Positions 18,761-27,994 are shown, numbered from the stretch's first letter. The stretch: 64,000 nt of DNA from Streptomyces longhuiensis (GCF_020616555.1 NZ_CP085173.1:3793501-3857500), one strand, 5' to 3'. Notes: a model not told the origin generated them from the letters alone. Numbers and translations are program-made.

Positions 18761-19714
18761 CTACAGCAGCGACGCGGCGCTGTCGACCGCGCCCGCCACG
18801 TCGCCGTCGGCCGGGTAGAGCAGCGAGCGCCCCACCACCAGGCCCTGCACGGTGGGCAGTTGGAGCGCGTGCCGCCACTTCTCGTACGCCGCGTCCTGGT
18901 CGTCCCCCACATCGCCGCCGAGCAGCACCGCGGGCAGCGTCGACGTCTCCATGACGCGCGCCATGTCGTCGGGGTGATCGGTGACGGGCACCTTGAGCCA
19001 GGTGTACGCGGAGCTGCCGCCGAGGCCGGAGGCGATGGCGATGGACGTGGTGACGGCCTCGGCGCTCAGGTCGCTGCGCAGGGCCCCGCTCGCCGGGTCG
19101 CGGCGGCACAGGAACGGCTCGACGAACACCGGCAGGCGCAGCGCGGCCATCTCGTCGACGGCGCGGGCCGCGGACTCCATGGTGCGCAGCGATCCCGGGT
19201 CGTCGTAGTCGATACGAAGGAGCAGCTTGCCGGCGTCGAACCGCAGCCGGTGCAGGTCCGCGGGCCGGTGCCCGGTGAACCGGTCGTCGAGTTCGAAGGA
19301 GGCCCCGGCGAGCCCGCCGCGGTTCATCGAGCCGAGGACGACCTTGCCGTCCAGCGCGCCGAGCAGAAGCAGGTCGTCGAGGATGTCGGCGGTGGCGAGG
19401 ACCCCGTCGACGCCGGGCCGCGACAGGGCGAGACAGAGCCGTCCGAGGAGGTCGGCGCGGTCGGCCATGGCGAAGGGCCGCTCCCCCACGGCGAGGGCGC
19501 CGCGCGCGGGGTGGTCGGCGGCGACGATCAGGAGGCGCCCGGTCTCGTGCGCGATCAGCGACCTGCGCGGCCGCCGCGCCGCCGCCTCGGCGACGGCCTC
19601 GGGGTGGTGGGCCCGCAGCCGCACCAGCTTCAGGGGATCGACGCTCATGTCCCGGCCGCCCCGCTCGGGGACGTGTCCCGGACCGCTCCCGCCGACGCGG
19701 CCCGCCCGGCTCAT
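18761..19714 (-). CDS. Class I aldolase-like protein of iol operons (Cgl0158 type)
   Basis: A TIM-barrel protein of the deoxyribose-phosphate aldolase/LacD-like superfamily that recurs in actinobacterial inositol operons and is often annotated as deoxyribose-phosphate aldolase. Visible blocks: RLLIVAADHPARGALAVG, VDGVLATADILDDLLLLG, KLLLRIDYDD, and WLKVPVTDHPDDMARVMETSTLPAVLLGGDVG, the candidate Schiff-base Lys being in WLKVP. In this position it could cleave 6-phospho-5-dehydro-2-deoxygluconate, the IolJ step, since no separate iolJ is seen; that assignment is inference. ATG 19714 overlaps the iolC stop (ATGA) and has GGAG upstream; a later ATG at 19648 (MSVDP) is an alternative that would remove 22 residues. 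Confidence 0.85.
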   Translation of the reverse strand: MSRAGRVGGSGPGHVPERGGRDMSVDPLKLVRLRAHHPEAVAEAAARRPRRSLIAHETGRLLIVAADHPARGALAVGERPFAMADRADLLGRLCLALSRPGVDGVLATADILDDLLLLGALDGKVVLGSMNRGGLAGASFELDDRFTGHRPADLHRLRFDAGKLLLRIDYDDPGSLRTMESAARAVDEMAALRLPVFVEPFLCRRDPASGALRSDLSAEAVTTSIAIASGLGGSSAYTWLKVPVTDHPDDMARVMETSTLPAVLLGGDVGDDQDAAYEKWRHALQLPTVQGLVVGRSLLYPADGDVAGAVDSAASLL

Positions 19715-20679
19715 CGGACCTCTCCCGCCGTGAGTGCGGCCTCTACCTCGTCGCGGGTCGGCATCGCCGACGAGCACTCCAGGCGGGACGCGACGATCGC
19801 GCCCGCCGCGTTCGCGAACCGCATGACTTCCTCCAGCTCCCAGTCGGCGAGCAGTCCGTGGCACAGGGCGCCGCCGAACGCGTCGCCCGCGCCGAGCCCG
19901 TTCAGGACGTCGACGGGCAGCGGCGGGACCTCCGCACACCTTCCGTCCGCGGCCATGGCGAGTACGCCTTTGGGGCCCTGTTTGACGATGGCGAGGCGCA
20001 CCCCGGCGGCGAGCAACGCCCGTGCCGCCGCGGCAGGTTCGCGCTCGCCGGTGGCGATCTCGACCTCGTCGACGTTGCCGACGGCGACGGTGGCGTGGCG
20101 CAGGGCCTCGGCGTAGTGGGGCCTCGCCTGTTCCGGGTCCTCCCAGAACATCGGCCGCCAGTCGAGGTCGAAGACGGTGACGCCCGCCTCGGCCCGGTGC
20201 GCCAGCGCGGCCAGGGTCGCCGAGCGGCTCGGCTCCTCGCTCAGCCCGGTGCCCGTCATCCAGAACACGCGGGCCGCCCTGATGGCGTCCAGGTCGAGTT
20301 CGGCGGTGCGGATCTCCAGATCGGGCGCCTTGGGCAGGCGGTAGAAGTAGAGGGGGAAGTCGTCCGGCGGGAAGACCTCGCAGAACGTGACGGGCGTCGG
20401 CAGGCCCGGCACGGGGGTGACCCAGCGGTCGTCGACGCCGAACTCCCGGAGTTGGCGGTGCAGATACTCCCCGAAGGGGTCCGCCCCGGTGCGGGTGACC
20501 GTCGCCGTGCGGCGCCCGAGCCGGGCCGCCGCCACCGCGACGTTCGACGACGATCCGCCCAGGAACTTGCCGAACGTGTCCACCTCCGCCAGCGGCACGC
20601 CCGTCTGCAACGGATAGAGGTCCACGCCGATCCGGCCCATGGTGATGAGGTCGTACGGCTCGCCGGGACTGGGCTGCAT
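19711..20679 (-). CDS. iolC: 5-dehydro-2-deoxygluconokinase
   Basis: Phosphorylates 2-deoxy-5-keto-D-gluconate. The 322-residue PfkB/ribokinase-family protein shows the N-terminal sugar-binding signature (GGSSSNVAVAAARLG, residues 41-55) and the C-terminal ATP/anion-hole motif NGLGAGDAFGGAL with catalytic Asp. IolC-type features include YFYRLPKAPD and FDLDWRPMFW. It is the first gene of the five-gene operon; upstream lies a good sigma-70-type promoter (20729-20757) and a palindrome, so operon control probably acts here. Confidence 0.95.
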   Translation of the reverse strand: MQPSPGEPYDLITMGRIGVDLYPLQTGVPLAEVDTFGKFLGGSSSNVAVAAARLGRRTATVTRTGADPFGEYLHRQLREFGVDDRWVTPVPGLPTPVTFCEVFPPDDFPLYFYRLPKAPDLEIRTAELDLDAIRAARVFWMTGTGLSEEPSRSATLAALAHRAEAGVTVFDLDWRPMFWEDPEQARPHYAEALRHATVAVGNVDEVEIATGEREPAAAARALLAAGVRLAIVKQGPKGVLAMAADGRCAEVPPLPVDVLNGLGAGDAFGGALCHGLLADWELEEVMRFANAAGAIVASRLECSSAMPTRDEVEAALTAGEVR

Positions 20680-20728
20680 ACGGATTCCCTTCGGCGGGGC
20701 GCGCGCCCCTTCGGCGGTCTCAGGCTCA

Positions 20729-20772
20729 GGTCTAGCCCTGCCTCAAGACCCTGTCAACATTTTGTCCGGACA
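20729..20772 (-). promoter_or_regulatory. iol operon promoter with adjacent TGTCCGGACA palindrome
   Basis: On the minus strand TTGACA (20752-20757), a 17-base spacer and TAGACC (20729-20734) form a near-consensus housekeeping promoter 50 bases before iolC. A perfect 10-bp palindrome, TGTCCGGACA, lies at 20763-20772, directly upstream of the -35 box and between the two divergent genes. It resembles GntR-family operators, but no GntR gene is in this window. Confidence 0.6.
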
Positions 20773-20821
20773 TTCGGACCACGTCTTGACACCCGTCTCC
20801 GGCGCCCTGAAGGCTGGTTCC

Positions 20822-21724
20822 ATGACGACGATGTCACCCCGCATCCGCATCGGCTCGGCACCCGACTCCTGGGGCGTGTGGTTCCCCGACGACCCCCGCC
20901 AGGTCCCCTGGCGGCGCTTTCTCGACGAGGTCGCCGAAGCGGGCTACGAGTGGATCGAGCTCGGCCCGTACGGCTACCTGCCCACGGACCCGGAGGTGCT
21001 CGCCGAGGAGACGGGACGGCGCGGCCTGAAGGTCTCCGCCGGCACGGTCTTCACGGGCCTGCACCGCGGCCCCGGTGTCTGGGACGCGACGTGGGAGCAC
21101 GTCTCGGCCATCGCCGAACTCACGCGCGCGACCGGCGCCGGGCATCTCGTCGTCATCCCCGCGTTCTGGCGCGACGACAAGACGGGCGAGGTCATCGAGG
21201 ACTCCTCGCTCACGGCGGCGCAGTGGCGCGACCTGACCACCCAGACCGAGCGGCTCGCCCACGAGGTCCGCGAGCGCTACGGCCTGCGGACCGTCGTCCA
21301 CCCGCACGCCGACACGCACATCGACTCCGAGGAGAACGTCGCCCGCTTCCTCGACTCCACGGACCAGGACCTCGTCTCCCTCTGCCTCGACACGGGCCAC
21401 TACGCGTACTGCGGCGGCGACAGCGTCAAGCTCATCGAGACGTACGGCGAGCGCATCGGCTACCTCCACCTCAAGCAGGTCGACCCGGCCGTGCTCGCCG
21501 GGGTCCGCGCGGGCGGGGTCCCGTTCGGGCCCGCCGTGGCGCGCGGCGTGATGTGCGAACCCCCGGCCGGGGAGCCCGCGTTGGAGCCCGTCATCGCGGC
21601 CGCGCAGCGCCTGGACGTCGATCTCTTCGCGATCGTCGAGCAGGACATGTACCCGTGCGAGCCGGACCGTCCGCTGCCCATCGCCCGCCGCACCAGGGGC
21701 TATCTGAGGTCGTGCGGGGTGTAG
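20822..21724 (+). CDS. Sugar phosphate isomerase/epimerase, inosose dehydratase (IolE/IolH)-like
   Basis: A 300-residue AP-endonuclease-2-fold TIM barrel. Typical blocks are GSAPDSWGVWFPDDP at the start, GYEWIELGPYGYLP, a metal-ligand series including TVVHPHADTHIDSEENV, LCLDTGHYAYCGGD and GYLHLKQVD, and a late EQDMYP. Divalent-metal-dependent isomerases and 2-keto-myo-inositol dehydratases share this pattern. Placement divergent from iolC, with a shared intergenic operator, suggests an inositol step (IolE, or IolH/IolI); the exact reaction is inferred. ATG 20822 is close to a TTGACA at 20786-20791, so the transcript may have almost no leader; a second ATG at 20831 is possible. Confidence 0.85.
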   Translation: MTTMSPRIRIGSAPDSWGVWFPDDPRQVPWRRFLDEVAEAGYEWIELGPYGYLPTDPEVLAEETGRRGLKVSAGTVFTGLHRGPGVWDATWEHVSAIAELTRATGAGHLVVIPAFWRDDKTGEVIEDSSLTAAQWRDLTTQTERLAHEVRERYGLRTVVHPHADTHIDSEENVARFLDSTDQDLVSLCLDTGHYAYCGGDSVKLIETYGERIGYLHLKQVDPAVLAGVRAGGVPFGPAVARGVMCEPPAGEPALEPVIAAAQRLDVDLFAIVEQDMYPCEPDRPLPIARRTRGYLRSCGV

Positions 21725-21984
21725 GGATCCTCAGGGGGCCGATCACTCCCGCGTGCGCGCCTTCCCTGCGCCGCCAATGCGTCACTCACGTCACAAACAC
21801 CCCTTTCCTGTCACACATGTCCCGGATACGCGGGTCTTGCGTCACACCCCGTCGACAGCCCCTCGCCTCCGCTCCGGGCGGGTCGTTGTCCGGGCACAGG
21901 CTGACTGATCGCCAGCGTTCGCGCCGCAGCTCCCCCGACGGCCACCCCGAGCCGCCGCTGCGGCCCCGCAGCAAGGAGCCACAG

Positions 21985-22182
21985 ATGACCGACCGAAGGC
22001 TCTGGTCGTACCAGGACATCGCCGCGCACATCCGGGTCCAGCCGGACACCGTGCGCTCGTACCGCAAGCACGGTCTCCTGCCCCCGCCCGACCACGTGGA
22101 GTCGGGAAAGCCGTACTGGTACGCGGACACCGTCCGCGCCTGGGTCGCGTCCCGCCCCCGCAACCGCGGCCTCAAGCAGTGA
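21985..22182 (+). CDS. Small MerR-like helix-turn-helix protein
   Basis: A 65-residue protein: WSYQDIAAHIRVQPDTVRSYRKHGLLPPPD, followed by a beta-wing-like GKPYWYADTVRAWVASRPRNRG. This is the winged-helix core of MerR or excisionase-type DNA-binding proteins with no effector domain. AAGGAG at 21973-21978 precedes ATG 21985. Stand-alone proteins of this size in Streptomyces are common and mostly uncharacterised; no phage or plasmid genes are nearby, so an excisionase role is not supported. The 260 bases upstream carry four GTCAC motifs (21781, 21790, 21810, 21841). Confidence 0.8.
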   Translation: MTDRRLWSYQDIAAHIRVQPDTVRSYRKHGLLPPPDHVESGKPYWYADTVRAWVASRPRNRGLKQ

Positions 22183-22290
22183 CCGCCACCCTCCGTCGCA
22201 CCGGCGCCGCCCCGCACGTATGCCACCGTGCCGGGCGGCGCCCCCGTTATTCGGTTGTCCCGCGCGGCCGCCCCTTCGGACAATCCCGGG

Positions 22291-22881
22291 ATGACCCAAG
22301 AACCCCTGGCGGCCGGCTTCTCCGTCAAGCCCGTACTGACCGGCGAGAAGACCGTCCTGCGGCCGTTCACCGCCGCCGACGCGGACACGATGGCCGAGAT
22401 CATCGACGACCCGGAGGTCCGCCGCTTCACCGGCGACCCGTCGAACGAGCTCACCGTGGACTTCCTGCGCTCCTGGTACGGCTCACGCGGCGCCCAGGAC
22501 GACCGCCTCGACCTCGCGGTGACCGACCGCGCCACCGGCCGGCTCGTCGGCGAGGTCGTCCTGTACGACTGGGACCCGGAGCACCGCAGCTGCACGTTCC
22601 GCACGCTCGTCGGCCCCGAGGGCCGCGGCCGGGGACTCGGCACGGAGGCGGTCCGCCTCGTCGTCGGCCACGGCTTCGAGCGCCTGGGCCTGCACCGCAT
22701 CGCCCTGGACCTCTTCAGCCACAACCACCGGGCCCGCCGCGTCTACGAGAAGGTGGGCTTCGTCGAGGAGGGCGTGGCCCGGCAGTCGGTACTGCGCGAC
22801 GGCCAGTGGTACGACTCGACGCTGATGTCGGTCCTCGCCCCCGAGTGGGCGGAGCATCGGGGGCGGCCCCGGCAGCCCTAG
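22291..22881 (+). CDS. GNAT acetyltransferase, RimJ/RimL type
   Basis: A 196-residue acetyl-CoA-dependent acetyltransferase. Motifs: LRPFTAADADTMAEII near the N-terminus, LVGEVVLYDWDPEHRSC, the acetyl-CoA loop GPEGRGRGLGTEAVRLV (residues 110-126), and HRIALDLFSHNHRARRVYEKVGF, typical of the RimJ/RimL/SpeG-like group that acetylates ribosomal protein N-termini or small amines. ATG 22291 is chosen over an upstream ATG at 22228 because it begins near the domain. It converges on the alcohol dehydrogenase, with 72 bases between. Confidence 0.88.
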   Translation: MTQEPLAAGFSVKPVLTGEKTVLRPFTAADADTMAEIIDDPEVRRFTGDPSNELTVDFLRSWYGSRGAQDDRLDLAVTDRATGRLVGEVVLYDWDPEHRSCTFRTLVGPEGRGRGLGTEAVRLVVGHGFERLGLHRIALDLFSHNHRARRVYEKVGFVEEGVARQSVLRDGQWYDSTLMSVLAPEWAEHRGRPRQP

Positions 22882-22953
22882 CCGAAGCGCCAACCGCGGT
22901 TCCTGGAGCGGCAGTCGGGCGCGCGGCGGGGGGCTCGGCATTCGGGATCTGTC

Positions 22954-23988
22954 TCAGGCCCACGGCTCGATGATCGTCACGCCGGCGCCGGGCGCCGTCC
23001 CCATCGCCTCGAGCGCCGCGGGTGCCGCGTCCAGCGCGATCGTGGAGGTGACCAGGAGGTCCGGTCGCAGGATCCCGGCGCGGACCATCTCCAGCATCCG
23101 CGGATAGGCGTGCGCGGCCATCCCGTGGCTGCCGAGGAGTTCGAGTTCGAGGCCGATCACCCGGCCCATGGGCACGACCGGGTCCTGCGGCAGCAGGCCG
23201 ACCTGCACATGGCGGCCCCGGCGCCGCAGCCCGCCCACCGAGGCGGCACACGTGACCGGTGAGCCGAGCGCGTCGAGCGACAGGTGCGCCCCGCCGCCGG
23301 TCAACTCCCGTACGGCAGCGGCCACATCGGGCACCTCGGAGGCGTTGAGGCAGTGGGCGGCGCCGAAGGTGCGGGCGAGGTCCAGCGCGGCGGGCGAGAC
23401 GTCGACCGCGACGACCCGCGCGCCACTCGCCGCCGCGATCATCACGGCGGACAGGCCGACGCCGCCGCACCCGTGCACGGCGACCCACTCCCCGGCGGCG
23501 ACCCGGCCCTGCGCGACCACGGCGCGGAACGCGGTCGCGAAACGGCAGCCGAGACCCGCCGCCGTCGCCGACGACAGCTCGTCCGGCACGTCCACCAGGT
23601 TCACGGCGGCGTGGTCCAGGGCGACGTACTCGGCGAAGGAGCCCCAGTGCGTGAAGCCGGGCTGCGTCTGGCGCTCGCACACCTGATGGTCACCGGCCGC
23701 ACAGGAGGCGCAGGTACCGCAGGCGCACACGAACGGGACCGTGACCCGGTCGCCCGGCCGCCGGTCCCGGACGTCGGCGCCCACCGCCTCGACCACTCCG
23801 GCGAGTTCATGCCCGGGGACGTGCGGCAGCCGGATGTCCGGGTCGTGGCCCATCCAGCCGTGCCAGTCACTGCGGCACAGGCCCGTCGCCTCGACCCGCA
23901 CGACCACGCCGTGCGGCGCCGGCACCGGATCGGGCACCTCCCGCACCTCGGCCCGCTCCCCGAACTTCTCGAACACCACAGCCCGCAT
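22954..23988 (-). CDS. Zinc-dependent alcohol dehydrogenase
   Basis: A 344-residue MDR-family dehydrogenase. Catalytic zinc ligands are Cys38 ([10 protein letters not shown]), His59 in PGHELAGVV with its Glu, and a later Cys; the structural zinc is held by the lobe [17 protein letters not shown], with four Cys. The Rossmann motif is [13 protein letters not shown], followed by an acidic residue (VAVD) that favours NAD+. The substrate is probably a primary or secondary alcohol or polyol, not determinable here. ATG 23988 starts the conserved N-terminus [10 protein letters not shown]. It is monocistronic. Confidence 0.93.
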   Translation of the reverse strand: MRAVVFEKFGERAEVREVPDPVPAPHGVVVRVEATGLCRSDWHGWMGHDPDIRLPHVPGHELAGVVEAVGADVRDRRPGDRVTVPFVCACGTCASCAAGDHQVCERQTQPGFTHWGSFAEYVALDHAAVNLVDVPDELSSATAAGLGCRFATAFRAVVAQGRVAAGEWVAVHGCGGVGLSAVMIAAASGARVVAVDVSPAALDLARTFGAAHCLNASEVPDVAAAVRELTGGGAHLSLDALGSPVTCAASVGGLRRRGRHVQVGLLPQDPVVPMGRVIGLELELLGSHGMAAHAYPRMLEMVRAGILRPDLLVTSTIALDAAPAALEAMGTAPGAGVTIIEPWA

Positions 23989-24160
23989 CGCCCTCGCGCC
24001 TCACTTCCACCGAACGACAGACCCTGACGGTCACCCGACCGGACGAACGTAGCCCCCGGCCTTGACCCGTCGCCCCTGCCCCCGCACCAACTCACGGTGC
24101 GACAAAACACGTATCTACGTAAACTCCGTCACAAATCTTCCCCACTCAGAGGGAATTGCC

Positions 24161-25111
24161 GTGACTCAAGCACAGCCGCCCGGCGCGCCCCGAGCCCGCA
24201 TCCCCGGCCCCACGCGGCCCCCGTCGTCCGTGCCACGGATCCGGGCGGGACTGTGGAAGCACTGGCTGTGGGGCGGATTCGCCCTGTGGGCCCTGACCGC
24301 CGCCGTCACCTACGCGACCAGGAACACCACACTCCTGCCGACGCTGATCCTGCTCGGCAGCTTCCTCGTTCCGGGCACCTTCGTGCTGTGGGCGTACGAG
24401 CGTCACGCACGCGACCTGGGCGTGAGCCTGATGCTCGGCTGCTTCGTCGTCGGCGGCATCCTCGGGGTGCTCGGCGCCTCGGTCATGGAGTCCTACCTGC
24501 TGCACCCCTCGCCGTGGATGTTCCTCGGGGTCGGCCTGATCGAGGAGGCGGTCAAGCTCGCCGCCCTGATGTACATGCTGCGCGCACAGCCGCGCGTGCG
24601 CGGACTGAGGGCGGGACTCGTCCTCGGCGCGTCCGTCGGCTTCGGCTTCGCGGCCTTCGAGAGCGCGGGCCACGCGTTCAACGCGGCCGTCGGCATGCGG
24701 GGCATCGACCTGCGCTCGCTCCTGGAGACGGAGGTGCTGCGCGGGCTGCTCGCACCGTTCGGGCACGGGCTGTGGACGGCGATCTCCGGCGCCGCCCTGC
24801 TGGCCTTCCGCAGGCCGAACGGGCGCTATCGCTTCGCGGCGCCGGTGGTGCTCACCTGTCTGGGAGTGTCCTTGCTGCACGCTCTGTGGGACTCCATGCA
24901 CGGCATGGCGGTCTGGATCGTCGCCCGGCTCACCACCACGGACCTGCCCCTCTCGCTCTTCGCCGAGGGACACCTCCCGCAGCCGACCGACACCCAGAAG
25001 CACCTCTTCACGCTCTTCTCGGTGGGCGGGCTCGTGCTCATCTCGCTCGCCGGGATCGCCTGGGTACGTTCGCTCGCCCGTAGCGATCCCTCTTGGAGAA
25101 ATACCCCCTAG
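24161..25111 (+). CDS. PrsW-like intramembrane metalloprotease
   Basis: A 316-residue multi-pass membrane protein with the PrsW/glutamic-type signature: EEAVK (Glu128-Glu129, Lys132), a second Glu in FAAFESAGHAF, His in FGHGLWTAISGAAL, and HALWDS toward the C-terminus. In Bacillus, PrsW performs site-1 cleavage of an anti-sigma factor; in actinobacteria the substrate is mostly unknown. GTG 24161 follows GAGGG; the frame is open upstream to 24062 but without a ribosome site. A Pro-rich cytoplasmic N-terminus precedes helix 1. The stop codon (25109-25111) lies inside the CsoR-type operator of the copper genes. Confidence 0.88.
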   Translation: MTQAQPPGAPRARIPGPTRPPSSVPRIRAGLWKHWLWGGFALWALTAAVTYATRNTTLLPTLILLGSFLVPGTFVLWAYERHARDLGVSLMLGCFVVGGILGVLGASVMESYLLHPSPWMFLGVGLIEEAVKLAALMYMLRAQPRVRGLRAGLVLGASVGFGFAAFESAGHAFNAAVGMRGIDLRSLLETEVLRGLLAPFGHGLWTAISGAALLAFRRPNGRYRFAAPVVLTCLGVSLLHALWDSMHGMAVWIVARLTTTDLPLSLFAEGHLPQPTDTQKHLFTLFSVGGLVLISLAGIAWVRSLARSDPSWRNTP

Positions 25112-25117
25112 GGGTAT
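25101..25117. promoter_or_regulatory. CsoR-type copper operator
   Basis: ATACCCC and GGGGTAT (25101-25107, 25111-25117) form a perfect 7-3-7 palindrome, the known consensus of CsoR operators (TACCCC/GGGGTA). It stands 110 bases before the CopZ-like gene and covers the last codons of the PrsW-like gene. No csoR gene lies in the window, so the repressor must act in trans. Confidence 0.85.
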
Positions 25118-25227
25118 ACAGTCGTGAGAGTCAGGAGGCCCCGGGGATGCCCCGGCGCCTCACTCGCACGGTACGCCGCACGCCTGCGCAGACCGGGACG
25201 CACGCGGCCTTCGACAAGGAGAACGAC

Positions 25228-25545
25228 ATGAGCGCCCAGACCGAGCTCCCCCAGATCGGCACCGAGTCGACCGGTTCCTGCTGCTCGCCCAGCGGTTCGT
25301 GCCACTCCGACGCCGCCGGGAACGCCGAGGGAGCCGTCACCACCGTGTACCAGGTGACCGGCATGACCTGCGGCCACTGCGAGGGCGCGGTGTCGGACGA
25401 GATCTCGGGGCTCGCGGGCGTCATGTCGGTGAAGGCCGTGGCCTCCACGGGACAGGTGACCGTGGTCTCCGCGGCGCCCCTCGACGAGGAGGAAGTCCGG
25501 GCCGCCGTCGACGAGGCGGGCTACGAGCTGGCCGGCAGGGCCTGA
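25228..25545 (+). CDS. copZ: Copper chaperone, heavy-metal-associated domain (CopZ-like)
   Basis: A 105-residue cytoplasmic protein. Residues 38-105 form the ferredoxin-like HMA fold with Cu(I)-binding GMTCGHC (Cys48, Cys51), which hands copper to CopA, encoded 91 bases downstream. The 37-residue N-terminal extension is unusual for CopZ: it carries a second Cys cluster, GSCCSPSGSCHS (Cys18, Cys19, Cys25). AAGGAG precedes ATG 25228; an earlier ATG at 25093 lies within the PrsW gene and the operator. Copper induction by CsoR is expected. Confidence 0.92.
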   Translation: MSAQTELPQIGTESTGSCCSPSGSCHSDAAGNAEGAVTTVYQVTGMTCGHCEGAVSDEISGLAGVMSVKAVASTGQVTVVSAAPLDEEEVRAAVDEAGYELAGRA

Positions 25546-25636
25546 GACCTCAGGGAGCGCCGGGCCGCCCACCAGGGCCCGGCGCCCGTGGTCGTACGCT
25601 CGGCGGTAGCCCCGTACGCCCCTGGAAAGAACCGCG

Positions 25637-27994
25637 ATGACCACGCCCACGGACACCACGGCCGGGCCGCTCTCCGAAGTGGAGCTCGCCGTCGGCGGGA
25701 TGACCTGCGCCGCCTGCTCGGCCCGTATCGAGAAGAAGCTCAACCGCCTCGACGGCGTGACGGCGACGGTCAATCTCGCGACCGAGAAGGCGAAGGTCGC
25801 GTACGCGCCCGGGGTCGAGGTCGCCGACCTGGTCGCCACGGTGCAGAAGCTCGGGTACACGGCGGAGCCGGTGGTGCGGGAGAAGCCGGTCGCCCACGAG
25901 GAGCCGGTCGCAGCCGCCGCGGACGGTCCGGAAGGGGCCGGCCACGAAGCCCCGGCCGAGGTCCGTACGGAAGCCGGGAGCGGGTCCGGGATCGAGATCG
26001 GCGCCGAGCCCGACCCCACCGCCCCCGTGCGCCGGCGGCTCGCGGTCTGCGCGCTGCTCTCCCTGCCCGTCGTCCTGCTGGCGATGGTGCCCGCCCTCCA
26101 GTTCGACAACTGGCAGTGGCTCTCCCTCACGCTCGCCGCCCCCGTCGCCGTCTGGGGCGGACTCCCCTTCCACCGGGCCGCCTGGACCAACGCCCGGCAC
26201 GGCGCGGCCACCATGGACACCCTCGTCTGTGTCGGGACGCTCGCCGCGTTCGGCTGGTCGCTGTGGGCCCTGTTCCTGGGCGACGCCGGGATGAGCGGGA
26301 TGCGGCACGGATTCACGTTCGCCGTCGACCGCACCGCCGCCTCCTCCACCATCTACCTCGAAGTCGCCGCGGGCGTCGTCACCCTGATCCTGCTCGGCCG
26401 CTATCTGGAGGCCCGCTCCAGGCGCCGCGCCGGCACCGCCCTGCGCGCCCTGCTCGAACTCGGCGCCAAGGACGTCGCCGTACTGGACGCCTCGGGCGCG
26501 GAAGTACGCCTGCCGGTGGGGCGGCTGAGGCCGGGCGACCGGTTCGTCGTGCGGCCGGGCGAGAAGATCGCGACCGACGGCACCGTCGTCGAGGGCGCCT
26601 CAGCCGTCGACGCCGCCCTGCTCACCGGCGAGTCCGTGCCCGTGGACGTGACCGTCGGCGACGCCGTGACCGGCGCGACCGTGAACGCGGGCGGCCGGCT
26701 CGTCGTCGAGGCGACCCGCGTCGGCGCCGACACCCAGCTCGCCCGCATGGCGCGACTCGTCGAGGACGCGCAGACCGGCAAGGCCGAGGTGCAGCGCCTC
26801 GCCGACCGGATCGCCGGCGTGTTCGTGCCGGTGGTGTTCGTCATCGCGCTCGGCACGTTCGCCGGCTGGCTGCTCGCCACCGGCGAGGTGACCGCCGCGT
26901 TCACCTCGGCCGTCGCCGTCCTGATCATCGCCTGCCCCTGCTCGCTCGGCCTCGCGACGCCCACCGCGCTCATGGTCGGCACCGGCCGCGGCGCCCAGCT
27001 CGGCATCCTCATCAAGGGCCCCGAGGTCCTGGAGAACACCCGCCGCGTCGACACCGTCGTCCTCGACAAGACCGGCACCGTGACGACCGGCCGGATGACG
27101 CTCCAGGACGCGTACGCCGCCGAGGGCGTCGAGGAGAAGACCCTGCTGCGGCTGGCCGGGGCCGTGGAACACGCCTCCGAGCACCCTGTCGCCCGGGCCG
27201 TCGCGGAGGGCGCCGCCGACCGGGCCGGGACGCTGCCCGGCGTCACCCGCTTCACCGCGCTCGCCGGACTCGGCGTCCGCGGCGTGGTGGACCGGCACGA
27301 CGTCCTGGTCGGCCGGGAGCGCCTCCTCGCCGAGCACGGCATCGCCCTGCCGCCCGCGCTCGCCGCCGCCAAGACCGCCGCCGAGGCCGCGGGCCGCACC
27401 GCCGTCGCCGTCGCCTGGGACGGGGAGGCACGGGGTGTCATCACCGTCGCCGACGCGGTCCGCCCGACGAGCGCCCAGGCCGTCGTCGAGCTGCGCGCGC
27501 TGGGCCTCACGCCGGTGCTCCTGACCGGCGACAACCGGATCGTCGCCGAGTCCGTGGCGCGGGCCGTCGGGATCGCCGAGGACGCCGTGTACGCGGAGGT
27601 CCTGCCGCAGGAGAAGGTCGACGTCGTACGGCGTCTGAAGGCCGAGGGGCGCACCGTCGCCATGGTCGGCGACGGAGTGAACGACGCGGCGGCGCTCGCC
27701 ACCGCCGATCTGGGGCTCGCGATGGGCACCGGCACGGACGCCGCGATCGAGGCGGGCGACCTGACGCTGGTGCGCGCGGACCTGCGCGTGGCCGCCGACG
27801 CGATCCGGCTCTCGCGCCGCACCCTCGCCACCATCAAGGGGAACCTCTTCTGGGCCTTCGGCTACAACGTGGCCGCGCTGCCGCTGGCCGCCGCCGGGTT
27901 CCTGAACCCGATGATCGCGGGCGCCGCGATGGCGTTCTCGTCCGTGTTCGTGGTGACGAACAGCCTCCGGCTGAGGACGTTTTCCCGAAGCTGA
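25637..27994 (+). CDS. copA: Copper-exporting P1B-type ATPase
   Basis: Pumps Cu(I) out of the cytoplasm at the expense of ATP. The 785-residue protein has one N-terminal HMA domain (GMTCAAC, Cys24 and Cys27), a Glu/Pro-rich linker (80-130), membrane helices, the actuator TGES (330-333), ion-site CPC (433-435), phosphorylation motif DKTGT (Asp477), HP motif SEHPVA, and [10 protein letters not shown] hinge. The C-terminal helices carry YN and MAFSS, as in P1B-1 Cu(I) pumps. ATG 25637 is used. With copZ it forms a copper-resistance operon under the upstream palindrome. Confidence 0.97.
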   Translation: MTTPTDTTAGPLSEVELAVGGMTCAACSARIEKKLNRLDGVTATVNLATEKAKVAYAPGVEVADLVATVQKLGYTAEPVVREKPVAHEEPVAAAADGPEGAGHEAPAEVRTEAGSGSGIEIGAEPDPTAPVRRRLAVCALLSLPVVLLAMVPALQFDNWQWLSLTLAAPVAVWGGLPFHRAAWTNARHGAATMDTLVCVGTLAAFGWSLWALFLGDAGMSGMRHGFTFAVDRTAASSTIYLEVAAGVVTLILLGRYLEARSRRRAGTALRALLELGAKDVAVLDASGAEVRLPVGRLRPGDRFVVRPGEKIATDGTVVEGASAVDAALLTGESVPVDVTVGDAVTGATVNAGGRLVVEATRVGADTQLARMARLVEDAQTGKAEVQRLADRIAGVFVPVVFVIALGTFAGWLLATGEVTAAFTSAVAVLIIACPCSLGLATPTALMVGTGRGAQLGILIKGPEVLENTRRVDTVVLDKTGTVTTGRMTLQDAYAAEGVEEKTLLRLAGAVEHASEHPVARAVAEGAADRAGTLPGVTRFTALAGLGVRGVVDRHDVLVGRERLLAEHGIALPPALAAAKTAAEAAGRTAVAVAWDGEARGVITVADAVRPTSAQAVVELRALGLTPVLLTGDNRIVAESVARAVGIAEDAVYAEVLPQEKVDVVRRLKAEGRTVAMVGDGVNDAAALATADLGLAMGTGTDAAIEAGDLTLVRADLRVAADAIRLSRRTLATIKGNLFWAFGYNVAALPLAAAGFLNPMIAGAAMAFSSVFVVTNSLRLRTFSRS

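Noticed and set aside
21985..22182. The small HTH protein as an excisionase of an integrated element.
   Set aside because: No integrase, att-like repeat, tRNA gene or other mobile-element gene is present in the window.
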